NCBI GenBank assembly: GCA_002069855.1
Contig: MWCF01000017.1
Span: forward strand, 1-43,171
From: Elusimicrobia bacterium ADurb.Bin231
GTDB lineage: Bacteria; Elusimicrobiota; UBA8919; MWCF01
Direction of reading: 5' to 3'
DNA: 43,171 bases
Made by a program: the position numbers and the translations under genes. Under the pieces are notes generated by a model that ran no database searches, was not told the origin of the DNA, and saw only the letters and a program-made list of their open reading frames with translations. Numbering within the stretch: the stretch's first letter is position 1; each line of letters begins with the position of its first letter. Positions 1 to 6,795 of the stretch are shown one piece after another.

Positions 1-2
1 AT

Positions 3-350
3 AACGGAAGAAATCTTGAAAAAATCGCGGGTTCTTTAGGCGACAACTTTCTTCACCTTAACTGATGCCTAATTTGGGTCTTGACAAACTGGACTACTTT
101 AAGGACAGGTCGGTTGATATAGGGATAGGATACAAACATAAAAAATATACGATAGATTATTCTCTTGAATTAAAAGAAGGGTTAAACATTCCTCAGCGTG
201 TGGTTTTTGGGTATAAGTTTTGATAATAAGAAAAACCAGGAACCTGCGTATGAGAGTACAGGAAACTTTATGGACGGAACGACACTATCGAGCGGAATGA
301 CCGATAATATTGCCGGATTCCGGTGTTGTCTGAAATTCAAAAGTGTACCC
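3..350 (+). pseudogene. Decayed coding remnant, possibly the C-terminal end of a beta-barrel envelope protein
   Basis: Three consecutive stretches in two frames read like protein but are interrupted. Bases 3-62 (one frame) encode a stretch ending GDNFLHLN. Bases 65-220 (ATG at 65, stop at 221) encode 52 residues ending VVFGYKF. Bases 222-350 return to the first frame. The middle part has alternating polar and hydrophobic residues (VDIGIGYKHKKYTIDYSLEL) and an aromatic last residue, as at the C-terminus of outer-membrane barrels. I infer a frameshifted remnant, cut off by the window edge on the left and by an insertion-sequence remnant on the right. It could instead be the true end of a gene at base 223. 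The family cannot be named. Confidence 0.35.
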
Positions 351-567
351 CTTTGAGAATGTGATTCTTTAGTTTTTGCATATCTAATTGACTTGCCTAT
401 TGATGCAGTGATGTAAAAATTCATTCACCTGTTCATCGGTGAATCTTTTGCGTAGTTGTTCAGTAATCCGGGGCCTCATTTTTGCGTTGGATTATACAAA
501 AAAAACAACACATCCGCCGGCTTTTTTAGAACTTTTACAGGTGTGCACATTTAATTCTTAAATGACA
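327..567. mobile_element. Short internally deleted insertion sequence with imperfect terminal inverted repeats
   Basis: The left end at 327-351 begins TGTCTGAAATTCAAAAGTGT and runs into ACCCC. The right end, read on the minus strand from 567 down to 540, begins TGTCATTTAAGAATTAAATG and runs into TGCACACC. The two share TGTC, then GAATT-AAA-TGTG-AC-CC in order, as expected of imperfect terminal inverted repeats. Inside, on the minus strand, is a 31-codon start of a protein resembling a transposase N-terminus. The element is only about 240 bases, so it is a deleted remnant. No clear target-site duplication flanks it. The IS family is uncertain. Confidence 0.5.
384..479 (-). pseudogene. N-terminal fragment of a transposase-like protein
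   Basis: From the ATG at 479 the minus strand encodes MRPRITEQLRKRFTDEQVNE and eleven more residues before a TAG at 386-384. The charged, helix-rich start (TEQLRKRFTDEQV) resembles the N-terminal DNA-binding helix of DDE transposases. It lies between the two inverted repeats described at 327 and 567, in the orientation expected of a transposase. No catalytic domain remains. Assignment rests on motif resemblance and position only. Confidence 0.35.
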
Positions 568-584
568 AACAATAATCACAGCCA

Positions 585-613
585 TTGACTTTTTTGAAAG
601 ATAATTGTAAAAT
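585..613 (+). promoter_or_regulatory. Sigma70-type promoter of the phoH2 gene, giving a near-leaderless transcript
   Basis: TTGACT at 585-590 and TAAAAT at 608-613 are separated by 17 bases. Transcription would start near 619-621, only 2-4 bases before the ATG at 623. No Shine-Dalgarno sequence precedes that ATG. Confidence 0.6.
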
Positions 614-622
614 CCACATATT

Positions 623-1927
623 ATGGCTACCAAAACTTTTATACTGGACACAAATGTGCTTATTCATGATCCAAAGGCGTTTTTGTCTTTTGAAGACAAT
701 GTTGTGGTTATTCCTATGGCTGTGATCGAAGAACTTGACACCCTGAAAAAATTTACGGATGAACGTGCCCGCTCGGCACGGGCAGTGTCAAGGAATCTTA
801 ACCGTCTTGCCGGAACCGGCAAATTCAGCGAAGGAATAAATCTCGAAAATGGCGGCCGTCTCCTGATAGGCCTTGAAAAACGGCTGGATTTGCCGTATGA
901 TTTTTCAAATTCTAAAAAAGACAATCTTATACTTTCCGACGCTTTAACGCGCAAGAAACGGGGAGAAAACGTAATACTTATAACAAAAGACATAAATTTG
1001 CGGATAAAGTCAGAGGTTATGGGCGTTACTGCGATGGATTATGAAAAGGAAAAGGTAAAATACGAGTCTCTTTATCAGGGCTGGAAGGAGATTACGATTT
1101 CAGGGGAACTGATAGACAAATTTTATAAGAATCGTTCTTTAGAAACTAATGTTGAGCTTCAGGCCAATGAATTTGTGCTGATGAAGGATTCCTCCAACCC
1201 GTCTAAATCGGCTATAGGAAAATTTGATAAGAAGTCAAACATGATTATGGGCTTATCCTATAAAGAGGGTATGGTCTGGGGATTAAAACCTTTAAACACT
1301 GAACAAAAATTCGCTTTTGAACTTTTGCTTTCCGACAATATACATCTTGTCACTTTGATAGGCGTTCCGGGCGCCGGTAAAACATTGCTGTCTCTTGCCG
1401 CTGCCCTGCACAAAACAATAGACAAAAAGTTATATAGACGGCTATTGATAACAAAACCCGTTACTCCCGTAGGCAAAGATATAGGATTTTTACCTGGTTC
1501 AAAAGAAGAAAAAGTTTCACAATGGATGGGTTCTATTTACGACAATCTGGAATTTTTGGTAGATAAAAATAATCCGGATGATTCCACGGAAGAAAAGGTT
1601 AATTATTTTTTCGACAGCGGGAAAATAGAAATGGAAGCGCTCGCTTTTTTAAGAGGCCGAAGCATACCGAAACAATTTATAATAATTGACGATGCTCAGA
1701 ATCTTACTCCTCATGAGATTAAAACTATAATATCCAGAGCTGGAGAAGGTTCAAAGATAGTGCTGACCGGCGATCCTTATCAGATAGACAATCCGTATCT
1801 TGACGCAGATTCCAACGGGCTTACTTATCTTGTTGAAAGATTCAAGAATCAGGAGATATACGGACATCTGAATTTTAAAAAAACGGAGAGATCTATGCTC
1901 GCTGCTCTTGCCGGAGAACTTTTATAA
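623..1927 (+). CDS. phoH2: PIN-PhoH fusion protein (PhoH2-type RNase/ATPase)
   Basis: A 434-residue protein with two domains. The N-terminal PIN nuclease domain (about residues 5-135) opens with FILDTNVLIHDP, carrying the first metal-binding aspartate. The C-terminal PhoH ATPase domain (about 225-430) has Walker A GVPGAGKT and Walker B FIIIDDAQN followed by LTGDPYQID. PIN-PhoH fusions in this family couple ATP-dependent RNA unwinding to RNA cleavage; a cytoplasmic role in RNA turnover or stress is inferred here. The length matches the family. The start is the ATG directly downstream of a good promoter with almost no leader. The PHP-domain gene follows after 18 bases and is probably co-transcribed. 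Confidence 0.9.
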   Translation: MATKTFILDTNVLIHDPKAFLSFEDNVVVIPMAVIEELDTLKKFTDERARSARAVSRNLNRLAGTGKFSEGINLENGGRLLIGLEKRLDLPYDFSNSKKDNLILSDALTRKKRGENVILITKDINLRIKSEVMGVTAMDYEKEKVKYESLYQGWKEITISGELIDKFYKNRSLETNVELQANEFVLMKDSSNPSKSAIGKFDKKSNMIMGLSYKEGMVWGLKPLNTEQKFAFELLLSDNIHLVTLIGVPGAGKTLLSLAAALHKTIDKKLYRRLLITKPVTPVGKDIGFLPGSKEEKVSQWMGSIYDNLEFLVDKNNPDDSTEEKVNYFFDSGKIEMEALAFLRGRSIPKQFIIIDDAQNLTPHEIKTIISRAGEGSKIVLTGDPYQIDNPYLDADSNGLTYLVERFKNQEIYGHLNFKKTERSMLAALAGELL

Positions 1928-1945
1928 ATCAATTCGGATAATACC

Positions 1946-2821
1946 ATGGATTCTCTTTTTGCCGATTTGCATATACATACCAAACATTCCGACGGTTTTC
2001 TGTCTCCAGAGGAATGCGTCAAAAAAGCCAGAATGGCTGGAATAGCCACTATATCTATTACCGATCATGATACTACAGGGGGCATTCAATCTGCCATCAA
2101 AGAAGGAGCAAAACGGGGTATAGAGGTTATCCCGGGAATAGAATTATCCGCTCAGGCAAAAAATTCCAATGAAAAAGAAATACATATACTTGGATATTAT
2201 ATCAATTGGGAAGACAAACATTTTCAGGAAAAATTGAAGCTCTTCAGGCAAGCGCGCGAAAAAAGGGCCTGCCTTATACTGGAAAAACTTAAAAAAATAG
2301 GAATTATTCTGGACGAAAAGAGATTGTTTGAAACTGCAGGCATAGGATTCATAGGAAGATTGCATTTCGCGAAGTTAATGGTGGAGCAGCATGTTGTGGA
2401 ATATACTCAAGACGCGTTTAACAAATATTTAGGAGACGGTAAACCCGCCTATGTCCCTAAATTGCGTTTGTCTCCTGAAGAAGCCATCAAAATGATATTA
2501 AAAGTCGGCGGGATTCCTGTTGTGGCTCATCCTAATTTCGGAAATATTAACCGCAGATCAATAAAATCTCTCGTTAAAGCCGGTCTTAAAGGTATTGAAG
2601 TATTTCATCCCAGCAGTTCGGCGGAAAAGATCGGAACATTCAAAAAACTTGCTTCTGATTTAGGCTTGCTGATTACAGGCGGTTCGGATTTTCACGGTCT
2701 CGAAGAAAAAAATTTTGTTAAATTAGGCAGTATTAAAATACCTTATTCATCAGTTGTTGAATTAAAAAAATACAAAAACGAATTGGATAGCAATAGAACC
2801 GGAATATTCGCGGTATCTTAA
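1946..2821 (+). CDS. PHP-domain phosphoesterase (YciV/RNase AM-like)
   Basis: A 291-residue metal-dependent phosphoesterase of the PHP superfamily. The metal-binding motifs appear in order: DLHIHTKHSDG near residue 7, ITDHDT near 37, GIELS near 65, VAHPN near 193 and GGSDFHG near 243. An inserted helical segment at about residues 85-160 is typical of the YciV group, which includes RNase AM (a 5'-3' exoribonuclease) and nucleoside 3',5'-bisphosphate phosphatases. The precise substrate cannot be read from the sequence. It lies 18 bases after the PIN-PhoH gene, so a joint role in RNA or nucleotide metabolism is plausible but inferred. Confidence 0.85.
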   Translation: MDSLFADLHIHTKHSDGFLSPEECVKKARMAGIATISITDHDTTGGIQSAIKEGAKRGIEVIPGIELSAQAKNSNEKEIHILGYYINWEDKHFQEKLKLFRQAREKRACLILEKLKKIGIILDEKRLFETAGIGFIGRLHFAKLMVEQHVVEYTQDAFNKYLGDGKPAYVPKLRLSPEEAIKMILKVGGIPVVAHPNFGNINRRSIKSLVKAGLKGIEVFHPSSSAEKIGTFKKLASDLGLLITGGSDFHGLEEKNFVKLGSIKIPYSSVVELKKYKNELDSNRTGIFAVS

Positions 2822-2865
2822 TAATCCGGAGCATATCAATAGAGGTAAAGTATAATTTATCGGAT

Positions 2866-3408
2866 ATGAAAAAAGAAATTCCAGCTATTTACGCGTATAA
2901 ATTGTTGAATCACGGTCCTGTGGTTTTACTGACAAGTGTTGACAAAAAAGGTAATCCTAACGTAATGAGCCTGGCATGGATAACAGTGGTCAATTCCGAA
3001 CCTCCTCTGGTATCTGTGGCAGTTGGGGATCAGGCATATTCCCAGAAATCCATATCAGATACCGGCGAATTTGTTATAAACATACCTTCTGTAAATAATC
3101 TAAAAAATATAATATATTGCGGCACGCATTCGTTTCGCGGCGCGGATAAGTTTAATCATGCAGGTTGGAGTAAAATTAAATCGCGTAAAATAGCAGTCCC
3201 CAAGATAAAAGAATGCTGTGCCAATATAGAATGCAGGGTGGTGAAAAAAATCCGGTTTTCCGATGTAGTGTTGTTTGTCGCGAAGATGCTTTATGCCGAG
3301 GTTGAAAAGGATTTATGGGGAAAGTGTTTTGACGCGAATAAGGCAGGGACATTACATCATCTCGGCGACGGTTTCTTTTTCAAATCCGGAAAAAAGTTCA
3401 AAGCATAA
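2866..3408 (+). CDS. Flavin reductase-like FMN-binding split-barrel protein
   Basis: A 180-residue protein of the flavin reductase family. The N-terminal part (GPVVLLTSVDKKGNPNVMSL) is the FMN-binding split-barrel start, followed by AWITVVNSEPPLVSVAV and FVINIPS, both typical of the family. Members bind FMN and take part in electron transfer or NAD(P)H-dependent flavin reduction. Many anaerobe members have no known partner. A TATAAT at 2851-2856 lies just upstream of the ATG with no convincing -35 element, so its own transcription start is uncertain. The substrate is unknown. Confidence 0.8.
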   Translation: MKKEIPAIYAYKLLNHGPVVLLTSVDKKGNPNVMSLAWITVVNSEPPLVSVAVGDQAYSQKSISDTGEFVINIPSVNNLKNIIYCGTHSFRGADKFNHAGWSKIKSRKIAVPKIKECCANIECRVVKKIRFSDVVLFVAKMLYAEVEKDLWGKCFDANKAGTLHHLGDGFFFKSGKKFKA

Positions 3409-3463
3409 AATTTAAGACGAAAAATGCAACTTCGAAATTAAATTAAAAAATTAAAAGAAGTTC

Positions 3464-3492
3464 TTGACAAATAATAGAAAATATTATATCTT
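3464..3492 (+). promoter_or_regulatory. Promoter and structured leader of the decarboxylase gene
   Basis: TTGACA at 3464-3469, 17 bases, then TATCTT at 3487-3492. The transcript would carry a leader of about 125 bases before the ATG at 3626. The leader holds two small hairpins: ATTGC-GCATT-GCAAT at 3544-3558 and CCGAC-A-GTCGG at 3579-3589. No T-run follows either, so attenuation is not evident. Confidence 0.5.
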
Positions 3493-3625
3493 AATGTGCG
3501 AAGAAAAAAGGGAACAGCTTTCAACCTATATAAGAAATTATTTATTGCGCATTGCAATACTAAAGATATAATATCCGGCCGACAGTCGGGAATCATTATC
3601 TAAAAATAAATACAAGGAAATTATT

Positions 3626-5086
3626 ATGGAAAACCCCCAGGAAAGTGCGCCGCTTTTTGAAACTCTTATGAATCATGCCAAGAAGAAGATGGTTTCTTTT
3701 CATACACCAGGGCATAAAAACGGCTGCGCTGTAGATAAGGAGCTTGTTGATTTCACAGGGAAAAATCTGTATTACTTTGATGTTACGGTTTTTCCCGAAG
3801 TTGATTCTCTTCATGATCCTACAACTTGCATTAAACAGGCGCAAAAACTTATGGCTAAGGCCTACAGGGTAAAAGAATCCTTTTTCCTTGTAAACGGTTC
3901 GTCTGTCGGAAATCAGGCGATGTTTATGTCGGCATGTCAACCAGGAGATTCAATAATCCTTTCCAGGAATGTGCATAAATCCGTATTAGGCGGCATAATA
4001 CTTGCAGGAATATGGCCGATCTGGCTGCAGCCAAAAATCGACAGGGATTTGGATATAATAGTTGATGCCGAACCGGATCAGATATTGGCAGCGATAAAAA
4101 AATTTCCGGAAGCAAAAGCAGTATTCGTAACAAGTCCGACATACAATGGCGTTACAAACGACCTTTTGGAGATAGCAAATATATGTCACAAACATAATAA
4201 GTTATTGCTTGTCGACGAGGCGCATGGTCCTCATTTGAGATTTCACAGGGATTTTCCCGTGTCTGCGGTTGAAGCCGGCGCTGACATGGTAGTTCAATCT
4301 GTGCACAAAATATTATCTGCTTTATCCCAGGGCTCAGTTCTTCATGTTAACTCCGACAACATTGACACAAATAAGGTAAAAAGGGTTGTTTCAATGTTGC
4401 AAACGACAAGCCCTAATTATCTTATACTCGCTTCCATAGATTTGGCGCGGCGTCAGGCAATGATTTCAGGGGAGAAGCTGTTCGGTCAGGTGATGCTTGC
4501 CGCGGAAGCAGGCCGAAAGGCGATTAATAAACTTAAAAATTTTTCTTGTTTTAAAAGAGAGGATATAAGGTTTCGCGGATATGATCTTGATGTCACGAAA
4601 CTTACCATAAATGTTACGAAAACAGGACTTTCAGGACTTGAAATTGAAAATATTCTCAGTAATGAATATAATGTTCAGGTGGATTGTGCCGATATTTTTA
4701 ATCTCATAGCTATAATGGGTGTGGGCTCAACGAGAGGAGATATCGATCGTTTGGTAAAGGCGCTTGAAGCGATAGATGTTAAATATCACGGTACAGCCGC
4801 ATACTGGGACCTTCATCTGCCGTCTTTGACTACGGAAATGGTTATGAATCCCAGAGATATTTTCTTTTCCAAATCATATAAGAGAGTGTCTTTGAAAAAG
4901 GCCGCAGGCCAGATCAGCGCGCAAACGCTGACTCCATATCCTCCGGGAATTCCGATATTGATACCCGGAGAAAGAATATCACAAGAGGTTTGCGACTACT
5001 TATTGGAACTTTCCCATAAAGATATAAGAGTCAGCGGACAGGAAACAGACACCCTTAAGACGGTCAAAGTAGTTAAAACAAAATAA
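3626..5086 (+). CDS. Orn/Lys/Arg decarboxylase family PLP enzyme (SpeA/YaaO-like)
   Basis: A 486-residue fold-type I PLP enzyme. Visible features are the N-terminal SFHTPGHKNG, FLVNGSSVGNQAMF in the cofactor-binding region, LLLVDEAHGPH with the PLP-contacting aspartate, and SVHKILSALSQ with the Schiff-base lysine. The C-terminal decarboxylase domain includes ILIPGERIS. The family decarboxylates arginine, lysine or ornithine for polyamine synthesis. The length fits the Bacillus-type arginine decarboxylase (about 490 residues), but specificity cannot be read reliably. Start choice is supported by AAGGA 8-12 bases upstream. The zinc-finger gene follows after 13 bases, probably in the same transcript. 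Confidence 0.88.
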   Translation: MENPQESAPLFETLMNHAKKKMVSFHTPGHKNGCAVDKELVDFTGKNLYYFDVTVFPEVDSLHDPTTCIKQAQKLMAKAYRVKESFFLVNGSSVGNQAMFMSACQPGDSIILSRNVHKSVLGGIILAGIWPIWLQPKIDRDLDIIVDAEPDQILAAIKKFPEAKAVFVTSPTYNGVTNDLLEIANICHKHNKLLLVDEAHGPHLRFHRDFPVSAVEAGADMVVQSVHKILSALSQGSVLHVNSDNIDTNKVKRVVSMLQTTSPNYLILASIDLARRQAMISGEKLFGQVMLAAEAGRKAINKLKNFSCFKREDIRFRGYDLDVTKLTINVTKTGLSGLEIENILSNEYNVQVDCADIFNLIAIMGVGSTRGDIDRLVKALEAIDVKYHGTAAYWDLHLPSLTTEMVMNPRDIFFSKSYKRVSLKKAAGQISAQTLTPYPPGIPILIPGERISQEVCDYLLELSHKDIRVSGQETDTLKTVKVVKTK

Positions 5087-5099
5087 ATTCGGAGGAGAC

Positions 5100-5444
5100 A
5101 TGAATTCAAAAGAGCTGAATGAGCTGAAAAAGATTTTACTGACGAAGAAAGAGGAATTGATGAGGATAGTTAGCAATAAAAAGCACATAGAACTCAGAGA
5201 GTCGGATGTGGGGGACGAAGTTGATACCGCCGGAGACAGCGAGGAAAGAGAACTTATATTCGGTTTGACGGATAATGAAAAAAATATGCTTGTTCACATA
5301 GAAACTGCTCTTAAAAAGATTGATATGGGCAAATACGGAGTTTGTGAAAGCTGTTCGGAAAAAATTGCCTATGAACGATTGAAAGTCATGCCTTTTGCAA
5401 GATATTGCATGAAGTGCCAACCGAAATTCGACAAAAAAAAATAG
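5100..5444 (+). CDS. DksA/TraR C4-type zinc-finger protein
   Basis: A 114-residue protein with a coiled-coil-like, charged N-terminal half and a C-terminal C4 zinc finger. The finger is CESC near residue 82 paired with CMKC about 18 residues later. GDEVDTAGDSEERE lies at the coiled-coil tip region, comparable to the acidic tip of DksA. DksA-like proteins enter the secondary channel of RNA polymerase, often with ppGpp. A strong GGAGG precedes the ATG. It follows the decarboxylase gene, but a functional link is not evident. Confidence 0.85.
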   Translation: MNSKELNELKKILLTKKEELMRIVSNKKHIELRESDVGDEVDTAGDSEERELIFGLTDNEKNMLVHIETALKKIDMGKYGVCESCSEKIAYERLKVMPFARYCMKCQPKFDKKK

Positions 5445-5746
5445 AATAATCATCGTCGTCGGCATGCTTGTATGAGAAATATTTCTGAAACACAAATGAA
5501 ATTTCTCGCGTTATAGCTCGAAAAACAATATTATTTAATGTTTGCCGTATGAAAAATAAGTAATTTTCACTGTGTCTGCTAATATTTATAGTTTTCCTTC
5601 CCAAAAGGTTTTGACTGCACATAAATAAATGAGTATAATATATCATTGTATATGCCTTTGACATAGGGTTATTCTGTAACGGCCGGAGTTTTTTAATTTC
5701 ATTATATAATTGTATTCCCGGATACATTTATATTCATATAAACATT
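5445..5746 (+). other. Intergenic region before miaB
   Basis: About 300 bases with no credible gene. It holds a 12-base palindrome AGAAATATTTCT at 5475-5486. GAGAAAT at 5474-5480 can pair with ATTTCTC at 5501-5507, but no T-run follows, so this is not a convincing terminator. The miaB promoter lies at 5611-5639. Nothing else was recognised. Confidence 0.5.
5611..5639 (+). promoter_or_regulatory. Sigma70-type promoter of the miaB-mutS-mutL-miaA run
   Basis: TTGACT at 5611-5616, 17 bases, then a perfect TATAAT at 5634-5639. The leader to the miaB ATG would be about 100 bases. No other promoter of comparable quality lies upstream of the co-directional housekeeping run. Confidence 0.65.
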
Positions 5747-6793
5747 ATGCCCAAAACTTTTTTTATACGTACGTACGGATGTCAGATGAATGTAGCGGAT
5801 TCGAACCGCATTTTGCAATCTTTGTTGCATGCCGGCTGTATCCCGTGCGATACTCCGTCTGCGGCGGATATTATTATTATCAATACATGCACTGTAAGAC
5901 AGCATGCCGAAGACAGAGCTTTCAGTTTTGCAGGCGGCCTTAAGAATTTAAAAAAGAAGAATAAAAATTTAAAGATTTATCTTGTAGGTTGCGCTGTCTC
6001 TGTGCGCGGCGAACTCATAAAAAAGCGGTTTCCTTTTATTGATTATATCATTCCCGCGTACGAAGTGGAAAAATTTGCCGGTTCATTAGCCGAAAACAAT
6101 AGACAAACTAATAAGAAATTTTTTGACGAATTCGTTACAATATCCAGAGGATGCTCCAATTATTGTTCTTATTGCATAGTTCCCTATGCCAGAGGCGAAG
6201 AGGTATGCAGGAAATATGCGGATATACAACGTGAAATAAAACAGCGTGCTGCTGCCGGTAACAGCAAGATAACATTTCTTGGACAGAATGTGAATTCATA
6301 CAAGGCACCTGATTGTAAGGCGGATTTTGCCGATATCCTTAATGAAACGGCAGGATTAAAAGATATAGAAAAGGTATCGTTCCTGACGAGCCATCCGAAA
6401 GATCTTTCTGATAAGATAATAAGTGTTATAGCGAAAAACAAGAAGATTTCAAGGGAGATTCATCTCGCTATGCAGTCCGGTTCGGATAGGATACTGGGCT
6501 TAATGAACCGGCAGTACACAGCCTCTTATTATTTGGAACTTGTCGGAAAAATGAGACGAGAAATTAAAGGATTGACTATTACTACGGATATTATTGTCGG
6601 GTTCCCTTCGGAGACTGAAGAGGATTTTCGGCAAACTCTTGATTTGGTTAAAAAGGCAAGGTTCAGATCCGCGTTCACTTTTAAGTATTCTCCGCGGGAA
6701 GGGACTGCTTCTTTTTTATTAAAAGACGATATCCCAGTTGATGTAAAAAAAGAACGACTGTCGAGGCTAAATACTCTTTTGGAGATGCACTGA
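5747..6793 (+). CDS. miaB: tRNA-2-methylthio-N6-dimethylallyladenosine synthase MiaB, lacking the TRAM domain
   Basis: A 348-residue radical SAM methylthiotransferase, which adds the 2-methylthio group to isopentenyl-A37 of tRNA. The N-terminal UPF0004 domain has its three cluster cysteines in YGCQMN (Cys12), NTCTV (about Cys48) and VGCAV (about Cys82). The radical SAM motif is CSNYCSYC near residue 136. MiaB is normally about 430-470 residues and ends in a TRAM RNA-binding domain. This protein stops at RLNTLLEMH, where the TRAM linker would begin, and mutS starts 3 bases later. The partner enzyme MiaA is encoded four genes on. MiaB is preferred over the related MtaB or RimO because of the YGCQMN start and the miaA context. 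Confidence 0.85.
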   Translation: MPKTFFIRTYGCQMNVADSNRILQSLLHAGCIPCDTPSAADIIIINTCTVRQHAEDRAFSFAGGLKNLKKKNKNLKIYLVGCAVSVRGELIKKRFPFIDYIIPAYEVEKFAGSLAENNRQTNKKFFDEFVTISRGCSNYCSYCIVPYARGEEVCRKYADIQREIKQRAAAGNSKITFLGQNVNSYKAPDCKADFADILNETAGLKDIEKVSFLTSHPKDLSDKIISVIAKNKKISREIHLAMQSGSDRILGLMNRQYTASYYLELVGKMRREIKGLTITTDIIVGFPSETEEDFRQTLDLVKKARFRSAFTFKYSPREGTASFLLKDDIPVDVKKERLSRLNTLLEMH

Positions 6794-6795
6794 TT

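Noticed and set aside
182-424. Minus-strand 80-codon frame over the left-edge remnant
   Set aside because: Crosses the IS end and the decayed gene; composition looks like a shadow frame and not a gene.
5658-5680. TTGACA at 5658-5663 as a second miaB promoter
   Set aside because: No -10 hexamer at 16-18 bases; the pair at 5611-5639 is far better.
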